A stretch of 64,000 bases of DNA from Ciona intestinalis (lineage: Eukaryota; Chordata; Ascidiacea; Phlebobranchia; Cionidae). The stretch is from contig NC_020179.2 of the NCBI RefSeq assembly GCF_000224145.3, positions 2,009,612 through 2,073,611 of the forward strand, given 5' to 3'. This document shows positions 52,228 through 61,500 of this stretch, in pieces. Made by a program: the position numbers and the translations under genes. Position 1 is the first letter of the stretch. Each line of letters begins with the position of its first letter. Under the pieces are notes generated by a model. That model searched no databases. It was not told the origin of the DNA and was given only the letters and a program-made list of their open reading frames with translations.

Positions 52228-52893
52228 GATTTTAAAAAGGTTGTAGCACCGTTTATACAACTAACTAACAATTTCTAAACCTTGGGGCAACACAGAAACA
52301 GATTAGATTAAACGCAAAAAAATTAAATAGAAGTTCCGCAGCACTTAAAAAGAGTAAGTCCACATTCCACAGTGTCTGGATAAAAACAGAGAGATTAAAA
52401 GATTTCTATATAATATCCTAACTACAGGAGGTCAAAGTCTATCTGTATTTAGGTTTTTGCTTATAGCAGTTAACAGGCATTTAATTTTAAAGGCTATGAA
52501 AAAGCTAAGTTCACGGTGACAGAGAGAAAAGTACTAAAACATTGGCTGTTTTCTATGATAAAAGAGACATCCTTAGTAGTAAAACTTGGTACACGCACTT
52601 GGCAAACAAAAAAAGGGGCCACAGTTGTTTACCATGGAAAAATAAATGGTTCAGCGTTATAACTGACCTCCATAAGTATATATGCATGGTAGGCGTGGCA
52701 AATAAATATTTATAAACAATTTGTAAGCGATGAGATTAACGGGTGTGGTATGTAGGTTTAGAAGCCTTGCATATTATATTTCTAAACCTGGGTATGTAAC
52801 TTATGTTATGCAATATTTAAAGAACATTTAAAAAACAAAGTTTTATGCTTTTTGCTGTTAAAAAATAGAAAAACAACCTGAAGCTTTTATCCA
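52228..52893. other. UGDH upstream region / 3' flank of the ZRSR2-like gene
   Basis: 666 bp between two genes on the same strand; no repeat of the known families and no further coding sequence seen. Too long for the very short spacers of Ciona operons, so independent transcription is likelier. Confidence 0.5.
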
Positions 52894-54327
52894 TTAAGGT
52901 GATCTAAGTTTTGACTTTTTTTTCTTTTTCGACTTGTGTTTTGGTGAAGTGGTGTCTTCAGGTTTTCTCTTCTTATGCTTTTTGTGGCTTTTTTTAAATG
53001 GTTTGTGTGACCTGCGCTCATTTTCATTAGAAGATTCATATTTTGAAGACTTGTTATGGTCAGGACTGTGTCTTGCAGATCTTTCGGACTCGATTCTAGG
53101 TAAAGGTCTTGAAATTCTGAAGGAAAGTCTTTTGTTTTTATAAAGACCCTTTCTGCCTCTTGTACAACTACCACTTCTATCGTTTGACCTTTTATCAGCA
53201 AATACATGAAGAAAATTGCAATGTCCGCCACGTGGGCATGGTCGACCTGTACAATACAAGCCACATATGGCAGAAGACCAACTTAAAATAGTAACATACA
53301 TGCACTGCAGCAGTTTACCACCATAAAAACGACCATTCAAGCTTTGAAAGGCAGTTTCAGCTTGAGAAACTGTGGCATACTGTACATAAACATTTCCGCG
53401 CAAATGTTGGTCTCTGTTACAACAGACTTTTAGCTGTTCCACATGACCAAACTTGTTAAACTCTGGAAATACATCATCATAAAACACCTCAAAGTCCTCA
53501 TACAGGTCTTCATCACTGTGTTCCAATGCCAAATCACTGCTATCCCCATGCACATTCGATCTGCTTGCCCTAGAAGCAATGTCAAACGCAAATGTATTGA
53601 ACATAGAAGGCAGTAGCAGTGTACGACTGCTAGTAGGTTTTTCGTGCAACTTTGAACAACTGTCCCCAAACCTACATGCTCCTACCCGCTCAAAGAAATA
53701 ACACGGCTCTCTTTTATCACAGTTAAGTTTGCTGTCATCTGAAATACTGGGTGCAGAAGTTTTGGGATTATTAAATGAGGTTGTAGGTAGTGTTACTTGT
53801 TGATCCGATCGCTTTGCATCATCAGTTAAATAAGGGTTGTGCCACTGCTCAATTTCAGCATCTAGAGAGTCCAGAAACTGAGAAATTTCTTTCTCCTTTA
53901 ATTCCGCATCAGAATTTGACACCAATACAGTTTCTGCTATACTACTATTTTCAGTTTGCAGCGTTTCAACATATTCAGTACCTTCATCCTTTAAGTCAGA
54001 GTTATTATTTATAACTGGCAAAGTTACAGCAAGTACATCATTTATGGCCTTCAAGAAAGTGGGATCTGCAGCTATAATCTCTAATGTAGGAACGAGGTTA
54101 AATTGATGATGAATTAAAGTTTTATGGTTACCGTTTTCCTCCGGAGTTGTTTCAAAAGAATCTAGTGTACCAATGTCAGTGCCAGAAATATCGCACCTTT
54201 TTGAAGTCTCCGCAGCTGCGATTCTGCGTTTGATTTTTCGCTTGGTCTTTTTGATAAATTTTCTCCTCTCCTTGTATTTCAAAGTCACTGAGCGCATCAA
54301 GATCTGATCCCAGTTAACAGCGTCCAT
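52894..54327 (-). CDS. U2AF35-related splicing factor (ZRSR2-like), intronless
   Basis: ZRSR2 recognises 3' splice sites, chiefly of U12-type introns. A single 477-aa frame (human ZRSR2 about 480), starting MDAVNWDQILMRSVTLKYKE; an upstream in-frame ATG at 54378 would add 17 hydrophobic residues and was not chosen. After a basic N-terminus and a long acidic, poorly conserved part comes EIEQWHNPYL, a phrase shared with ZRSR2. Then a CCCH finger (REPCYFFERVGACRFGDSC), an RRM of the U2AF35 kind (NKFGHVEQLKV, NVYVQYATVSQAETAFQSL, FYGGKLLQ), a second CCCH finger (GRPCPRGGHCNFLH) and a Lys/Ser/Arg-rich tail. The N-terminal half is strongly diverged. The lack of introns beside intron-rich neighbours hints at a retrocopy. 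Confidence 0.85.
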   Translation of the reverse strand: MDAVNWDQILMRSVTLKYKERRKFIKKTKRKIKRRIAAAETSKRCDISGTDIGTLDSFETTPEENGNHKTLIHHQFNLVPTLEIIAADPTFLKAINDVLAVTLPVINNNSDLKDEGTEYVETLQTENSSIAETVLVSNSDAELKEKEISQFLDSLDAEIEQWHNPYLTDDAKRSDQQVTLPTTSFNNPKTSAPSISDDSKLNCDKREPCYFFERVGACRFGDSCSKLHEKPTSSRTLLLPSMFNTFAFDIASRASRSNVHGDSSDLALEHSDEDLYEDFEVFYDDVFPEFNKFGHVEQLKVCCNRDQHLRGNVYVQYATVSQAETAFQSLNGRFYGGKLLQCMYVTILSWSSAICGLYCTGRPCPRGGHCNFLHVFADKRSNDRSGSCTRGRKGLYKNKRLSFRISRPLPRIESERSARHSPDHNKSSKYESSNENERRSHKPFKKSHKKHKKRKPEDTTSPKHKSKKKKKSKLRSP

Positions 54328-54426
54328 GCTCACCAAAAGTAAGGCAAATATTCTGTTTATCAGGCTGTAAATACACATTCATTGGATAATTGGTGCCAGA
54401 AGACTGGATTTTTTTTTGAATAAATA

Positions 54427-54743
54427 AGTGAATGAATGAATGAATAAATCTTACTTTATCATCGCGTGGCCGGAAAACAACAGTCGTTATAACACGGGTG
54501 TTCATACACCTCATGCCAGCTTAAGGGTTACCATGTATGTTACTTTGTAAGTAATTTTTTTTTATGTTTGTCTGATAATTTGGACAACCCATTAGTGACC
54601 ACTGGGTTGGAGCAACTGCCGTTAAGTGTCTTGCCCAAGGAGTCAAGGACACATACGGCATTAATGGTAGCAGCAACGAGCCTTGAACCCATCGCCTCTG
54701 GGTTACAGGCAGGCGCGCTAACCACTTTTCCACGGCGTTGTCA
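54427..54743 (-). repeat. tRNA-headed SINE, full length
   Basis: Head on the minus strand: CGCCGTGGAAAAGTGGTTAG, CGCGCCTGCCTGTAACCCAG, B-box-like GGTTCAAGGC; tail a (CATT)n run. It starts 100 bp upstream of the ZRSR2-like ATG. Confidence 0.93.
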
Positions 54744-55197
54744 TTTTTTAAAATAAAAGCATAACAAAAATCAAGAAAATACAGGACAAATCAGAAAAAA
54801 TGGCAGCCCTTAATTTTTTTAATTATAAATTTGCACTCTTGTCATTTAAAACAAAACCAGCTTTATTGTATAACAGTTGTAAATGATGCGTCATCTGCGG
54901 AAAACCAGCCACGGATACGGTAGAGATACGGTGCGTAGTGCATTATCGCTGTACCTTGTTTACACATGGGACTATACAAAGAAGACGGAAAATTTTTTCC
55001 GCTAGAGGCGGTAATTATTTAAATTAAAAAATACGGAAAAACGAACAAAACAGCAATACAAAGTGTTAATAAGTGTAAAACAAATTAATTAAATAATAAA
55101 AATACCTTTCTAAATACATAAAACACTAGTAAGAACATATTTCCCACATTAGGTCGGTTATATACGCTCTTTCGTAGTGGTTACTGTCGTCGAATCT

Positions 55198-55275
55198 GTG
55201 GTGTAGCGGTTTGCGTGCGGTCGTAAACTCTCTTTGTTTCATTTTTACCGGGTTCGAGTCCCGCACAGTGGAATA
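55198..55275 (+). repeat. tRNA-like sequence with A and B boxes
   Basis: TGGTGTAGCGGTTTGCGTGC fits a tRNA D-arm/A box and GGGTTCGAGTCCC a T-arm/B box, 40-odd bases apart. The acceptor stem does not pair, so this is a tRNA relic or a Pol III promoter, not a working tRNA. It lies inside the 631-bp element. Confidence 0.6.
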
Positions 55276-55315
55276 CTTTTTTTATGTTTTTTTTCAAGTT
55301 TTTTTTGTTTGACGA

Positions 55316-55484
55316 GTTTGGGGTTAGGAGTTGGGGGTTAGGGGTTAGTGTTAGGGGTTAGTGTTAGGGGTTAGTGTTAGGGGTTAGGTGTTAGAGGTTA
55401 GGGGTTAGAAGTTAGGGGTTAGTGTTAGGGGTTAGTGTTAGGGGTTAGGGGTTAGGTGTTTGTGTTAGGGGTTAGGGGTTTATA
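55316..55484 (+). repeat. Degenerate telomere-like minisatellite
   Basis: About two dozen units of GGGGTTA alternating with GTGTTA, plus variants (AGGTGTTAGA, GGAGTT). It resembles TTAGGG but with irregular unit length. Sits between the inverted repeats of the element at 54964-55594. Confidence 0.9.
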
Positions 55485-55677
55485 TCTTATGTGTATAAAC
55501 CGTGAAACTAACTGCTCCCCATAAAATAGAGAAACGAATTTGTCATCGCCTCCTAGCGGAAAAATTTTTCCGTCTTCTCTGTATAGCTCCATGTCTTGTT
55601 TACATATACTAGAATAGCAATAGGCAACCAAAAAACGTATATATCAGCAAAGTAACAGGCTTTTAACACAAACTATG

Positions 55678-55844
55678 GTGCTAGTAAAGAATCCCCCCAC
55701 CTTATTTGCTAACCACTAACCCCTAACTACTACCACCCTAACCTAACCGTTAACCCACCCGGCCACCCATAACCATTAACCACCAACCTCTTACACTTTC
55801 CACCAGCCTATTCTGCTATGTGCCGGAGAATTCTTCACTAGTGC
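55678..55844. mobile_element. Short inverted-repeat element with CCCTAAC-like interior
   Basis: GGTGCTAGTAAAGAAT (left) and ATTCTTCACTAGTGCC (right) are imperfect inverted ends. The interior has ACCCCTAACTACTACC and CCCTAACCTAACCGTTAACC. A related piece, inverted, lies at about 30530-30600. A possible AACTAT flank repeat is out of register by two bases. Confidence 0.6.
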
Positions 55845-56015
55845 CCGAACTATTGCTATATTATCGCTATTAAGTGTACGCTATACTAAGATATAGACCC
55901 GGATTTCTCTGTACATATCAACTTTAACGGATAACAATAAACATACGAACAAAATCTGCACTCATAAAACGAACGCATATTCTGTTGGAGGAGACGTCGT
56001 ACTGTTCATTAAGTA

Positions 56016-56522
56016 GGCCCACAGAAATAAAAAAGGATAGAACGCGCATCTCCAATGTCGGCAAAGGAGAGAGGTGATACACTCTCTCTCTTTCGCGGGT
56101 CGTTCCCGTTTACTATTGTAGTCAATGGAGTCGATGACGTTTTATGTAGTTTTTCTTCGTTTTTTGACTTAATTTAAAGTTATAGTGTAAAACAACTATT
56201 TTCTAATATATATATATTTCTTACAAATCGTTTGTTTAAAATTTTTAACTATTTTTTTTAAATAATTAAATTTCCTAAACAAGTGGTAAACTGTAAGCGT
56301 TACCCTACTAAATAACTAAACTGGCCTAATAAACTTGAATAGTTGGTATAGTTTTTAAAATAAACAGGTAAAACCTTCCAAAAATACTATGCGCCTATCT
56401 TTTACAATGGAGACGAAGGAAAATGGGGACGGAGTTGGCGGTCACGTGATTAGAAAAAAGAATATATCACGGTTTTGGGCAGTTGCGCGTTCTACTCTTT
56501 TTTATTTCTGTGAGTAGGCCAA
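56016..56522. mobile_element. About 507-bp MITE with GAACGCGC-containing inverted ends
   Basis: The left arm CACAGAAATAAAAAAGGATA followed by GAACGCGC is matched in inverse orientation at the right by GCGCGTTCTACTCTTTTTTA followed by TTTCTGTG: some 30 bp with two or three mismatches. No target duplication was identified. Only one copy here. Confidence 0.75.
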
Positions 56523-57005
56523 CCGAAACCATTTGCCTTTTTCGTTGCTGGGCGAAGAGGAGAGAATAGCTTACGTTTGTACACGCGGCCAATCTTGAAA
56601 TATGCATTACGATATGCGGCTGACGAAGTCTGAGAAATACTGGGTAATTCTTTCTACCGGTCTTGGGTGACTTATAGCTAAGGGCGGTCTATAAATGTTT
56701 ATATGCGGGCTCTGCTATGAGCCAAAGTATGTTGCATATTCAAATAAAGTATAATAAACATTTATCTGACGTACAGGTGCTACACAAGGCGGTTTCCGGT
56801 TTCTAGATTCTTATAGCAGTCAACAGATTTTGCCTGCAGCAGTAACAACTTGCTGTGGAATTCTATTCTTAACCAGAAATCAACGACAAAATGCAATGCT
56901 TTACGCAACCATGTTATTACAACAGTTAAAATGGTAAAAAGTTTAAGTCGCAGAAATTAAAACAGCATTTTTGCAACCGCCAACCCATGTGCCGTAAGCT
57001 GACTT

Positions 57006-57080
57006 CAATGTTATCCCATTCCCAACCATATTACAATGTTATCCCATTCCCGACCATATTACAATGTTATCCCATTCCCT
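57006..57080. repeat. 28-bp tandem repeat, 2.7 units
   Basis: CAATGTTATCCCATTCCC starts at 57006, 57034 and 57062; the first two units differ by one base (CCAACC/CGACC), the third is cut short. Confidence 0.95.
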
Positions 57081-57814
57081 CTCCAGATACAGAGAGCACG
57101 AGGGATTTTAATACAAAACAAAACACGAGAATATATAGTAGGGTATAGTATTGGGTAAAGTGAGACATCGGAAACTACAGTGTACAACATCAATTATGCC
57201 AAGAAATTTGATGTGTCCCACTTTACCCCGCCTGATTGCGAATCGCTTAAACAGCATTTAGTGTGCGTTCAATATATTTTAATACAAGTGTTCCCAATTA
57301 ATAAATATATGATAGTACGATTCCATTGTATCACCTAAAGTCATCGTAGATTTTAATCTTTAAAACACGAGGCAATGTGTAATTATGTGTCCTAATTTCC
57401 TGCATCTCACTCTACATTTCACAAAACAAAAGACAGGAAATTTACGTTGCAAGATTACAGGAAAACACGCAAAACCTAATTGTGGTATTGTATTAAGAAT
57501 TTGTAGTGTTCGAACACAAATTAAAACAATATATCCTGCAAATGTTTTGTGATTTGTTGTTTTGTCTTTTTTGCCATCGCTTATACATTATCTTCGAAAG
57601 AGTTACACATGGTTTGCGAATCGCTAAGTTACTTTCCGCGTGTCTTAATAATATATTTCCTTTCTCACCAAATTTTTCTCACCAAGAAACACAGTGCTTA
57701 CTTCTTCTTTTTAAAACTTGACCCGAACACCAAAACCGCAACGAAAAAAAAGCACTAAAAAATCCCAAAATTACTGCTTTAAGTGGCTGTCTAGCGCCAC
57801 CAGCTGACATATTA

Positions 57815-58190
57815 AATGTAACTTACTTTATCCTCGCGTGACCGGAAATCGACAGTTGTGATAACGCTTAGCACCAATGTAACTTTTTGGTTGATTGTTT
57901 TATTTTTGATTTTTTTATGTATACCTGACAATTAAGATAACCCATTAGTGACCACTGGGTTTGAACAACTGTGTTGGCCACAGGACACATAAACCCACAA
58001 TGGTAACAGCAAANNNNNNNNNNNNNNNNNNNNNNNNNNNNNNNNNNNNNNNNNNNNNNNNNNNNNNNNNNNNNNNNNNNNNNNNNNTAACATACATGGC
58101 AACTCGTAAGCTGGCACGAGGTGTTAAACCCGTGTGATAACGACTGTCGTTTTCCGGCCACGCGAGGATAAAGTAAGTTACATTTAAGAT
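57815..58190. repeat. Two SINEs in opposite directions around an N run
   Basis: 57815-58013 is a SINE on the minus strand (CTTACTTTATCCTCGCGTGA to CCACAATGGTAACAGC). 58088-58190 is the 3' part of one on the plus strand (GTAAGCTGGCACGAGGTGTT to AGGATAAAGTAAGTTACATT). The pair could form a long hairpin. Confidence 0.88.
58014..58087. other. Assembly gap, 74 N
   Basis: Run of N between two inverted SINE copies. A hairpin may have blocked sequencing or assembly here. Confidence 0.98.
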
Positions 58191-58521
58191 TTATTATGTT
58201 TTCACTTGTTAATATTGTTTCAATTGTTAACGACTGAACAACTATTTATACCGCAACTATAAGTTTAGAAGTATTGTCCAAACTTGCCCCACCATCTATA
58301 TGTTTATCAATCGATATTTACACGGCAAAATTATTTGCATGCAACCCACCCAGCAGAGTTGGATAAAACATCTGGTATAACTCTAAACTTTGGAAGAAAA
58401 TTTAGCATTTTATTGGGCAAACTAAAAATTTAAGCATAGGAGATAGGACATATAGAGGCTATGCATATATGTCGTGCTACCGGATCGAAAACTGATCCAA
58501 GCAATATTTCTTTATTTCGGT

Positions 58522-61500
58522 TTAAAGAGCAACCGCACTGGCATAAACCCTCGCTGCTTCCATGTCCGTTTCAAACAACCATTCGTCGCCCTTTAGGTCA
58601 AAGAATTCAACAGATGTGCTTGCCTTTTTGTCGCCTCGACTAAAATAACATTTTATATAATATTTAAAATAGCATACAGTAGAGGGTGGGGTAAGATGGG
58701 ACACTTTTAGCACATAATATCCAAACATCCTAATCGTGTTTTAAACAACTTACAACCGGCTATTGAAGTCGTGAAGATACAGTTTTAAAATCCTTTAAAT
58801 GTTTTTTGTTTACTAACGCATGGGACGAGAAAATATAGTGAAAAGGTGTCCCATATCCCCCGCCCTACTGTATATTAAATATACTGTCCTATCTATTTTA
58901 CCTTCCGATGACGTAAATCTTCCCATCCACAACACAAGCACAAGCAGCATTTCTGCTCATTTTTAAGCTGCACGAATCGGTCCACTTGTCCATTCGTAAG
59001 TCGTAGCGTTCTACCGATGACAGCCCGTTACCACCTATATATTTCACAGAATAATGATTGATATTTTCAAGTATAGTACGCAAACGAGTTAAACTAAGTA
59101 ACTTGCAGTCATATATGTAAAGTTATGAATCTATAAATGATTGTAACTTACTTTAACCTCACGTGACCGAAAAACCAGTCGTTATAACACGGGTGTTCTG
59201 CTTTATACACCTAGTGCCAGCTTACGAGTTACCAAGTATATAACTTTGTGGGTAATTCTATTTTTGGATTTTCTGGGACAGCTGTACGTCCGCTAACCAA
59301 AGTAAATTGGCTTCAAATCCCTCACAACTTATATGTGTGCATTAGAATAAATGACTCTGATATATCATGGCGTCACAGGGTTTGGAGAAATGATTGAAAT
59401 ATGTCTTGCCAAAGGACACGCATGGCATTCATGGTGACAAAGCCTCGAACCTTATAACCTTTGGGGTAAATGTGAGCACTTTAAACAATTAGTCACAGCG
59501 CCGTATATTTATTTTCTATAAAGTAGGGTGGGGCAGTATGGTACACCTTTTATTCTATTTTATCGTTCCAATTGGTAGTAAACACAGAACATTTAACAAT
59601 TATCCTCACGACTTCCATAAACCGTTGTTAATTTTATAAAATGCGATCTGGATGTTTGGATACAATTTGATTAAAGTGTCCCACCTTATCCCACAGTACT
59701 CTAATACAGCCCAATTGACCACCAGTACAATACCGTGAAAACCAACGTACCAATGGCATAGATGGAATCGTTTAATGCCACGCCACACAAACCATCCCGT
59801 TTTTCTTTCATACTTTTCAGTGATGTCCATTTTCCTGTCTTTGGATCATAAGTTTCCAACGAGCTCAGTCTATTGAGTAATGACCTTGGTCCACCGTGAC
59901 TGTTTCCACCAAAGGCGTACAAGCGACCTTGATTTAAATATAGCTTGTTTATTCACTTGGCAGGAGAACTTTAATCGTAAACAATGTTTTTTTTAAATTT
60001 ATTCATCTCTTGTAAATTTTATTATAAACCAGGGGGTGGAGTTGGAGCAGTTGCCATTACGTGTTAAAAGACACGCACACTCACAATGGTGGCGGCGACA
60101 TTGTATTTCCTGTTTATAGTGCTAAAATTTTGCACATGTTTAGTAAGGTGGGGGAAGACAAAGCACTTTTTTATTCAAAGAATTATAAAACCATATTCTC
60201 AGGATTGATATAGACCGTTGGTGATTGTTTAAACTCGATCAAGCTATTTATATAGCAGGGTGGAAAAAAAAAGAACTCCTTTGCATTCTATTTTCTCGTC
60301 CTATATGGTAGTAAACAAAGAACATTCAAAGAATTATAAAACCGTGTCCTCACCACTCCCATATTGACCGTTGTTATTTAAAAAAAGCGATCAGGACATT
60401 TGTATATTATGTGCCAAAGGTGTTCCATGTTACATCACAATACTATTTGTCTAACCTTGCCAAGACACAAGGGCATGATGAGCACGTTGTTCCTTCATGT
60501 GAGCAATTCGTTCCCATTTGTCCGATTCAGGCTCATAAACCTCTGCTGTTGCCAAAGTACCATCGTCCCAACCACCAACAGCGAACATTTTATCTGTCAA
60601 AACACATATATGGATTAGTTATGAAACAGTTTTCATTAGGTGAAAGTTTAGGACTAATGGTACAGAAATATAAGAACTTTATCGGTATATTGAATGTTCT
60701 TTAATTACTACCAAATGGAAAGAGAAAATAGAATGAAAATCTCTCCCCACCCTACTATATAGGCTAATACTGTCTTAAAAATAGACCAACCACTTAGCAC
60801 AGCAGAAGCAGATCGCCATCGTTTTGTGCTCATAGGCGCCATTAATTTCCAACCAGCACCAATATTCTCCAAATCGAGACTTTCCACGCTTTTCATTTCC
60901 CTTCCACCAGCGGTATATACTCGGTTTTTAATCTTAACCGCACTGGCTCCATTTCGTGGATATGTCGTTGGCTATAGACACAATATCTGTTTAATATCTT
61001 AAGCATTCAGTTAATGTTGGGCACGTCGACACCCATAGTTTTAATACTTAACAACAGTGATTCTTTTGCCGTGCCAATCCGTTGTTATCAAACTCTTTTT
61101 GTTCATGTGGGGACTTACTAAACGCACTTTCTTACACCTTACACTGTTAGTATTAATTGGAGCATAATTTTTAACTAAGTATCACATATGAATAACATTA
61201 ACCCTATATACAACACTGCGAAATTATCGCATAATAAAAACTCAACACGCGATCTCAGAGTTTACAATGCCTATTAACATATATTCTTTATCAATCATTT
61301 TATAATGAACCGTGTTCATTCATTAGTGCTCAACTCTCTTATTTATGCAATAACAACGAACAAAGTCTACAATAAGATAATGCATGTTTGCATATGGCTA
61401 ACTTCTGTCAATCTTATTTCGCTGCCGTCTGCTTACCGTAGTATTTTCCCACAATTTACTTTTCACGTTGTACATGGAGACTTTTTTTGACGCCTTATCT

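Larger units (their letters stand above)
54964..55594. mobile_element. 631-bp MULE-like MITE carrying tRNA-like and telomere-like sequence
   Basis: The ends ACATGGGACTATAC (left) and GTATAGCTCCATGT (right) open imperfect inverted repeats of about 50 bp that include AGAAGACGG and TTTTTCCGCTAG. CTTGTTTAC is repeated exactly on both sides (54955-54963 and 55595-55603), a 9-bp target duplication of the Mutator (MULE) kind. Inside are a tRNA-like A/B-box segment (55198-55275) and a minisatellite (55316-55484). No transposase. Confidence 0.85.

Noticed and set aside
52228-54327. Operon of UGDH and the ZRSR2-like gene
   Set aside because: They share a strand, but a 666-bp spacer is far longer than the very short intergenic distances of known Ciona operons.
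54328-54378. Upstream start of the ZRSR2-like protein at 54378
   Set aside because: It would add a hydrophobic leader (MCIYSLINRIFALLLVS) that makes no sense for a nuclear splicing factor; the ATG at 54327 is preferred.
55198-55275. Functional tRNA gene
   Set aside because: A and B boxes are good but the acceptor stem does not pair and the sequence sits within a mobile element.
55316-55484. True telomere or chromosome end
   Set aside because: Units are irregular, the array is short, it is enclosed by inverted repeats, and ordinary gene-bearing sequence continues for 8 kb beyond.
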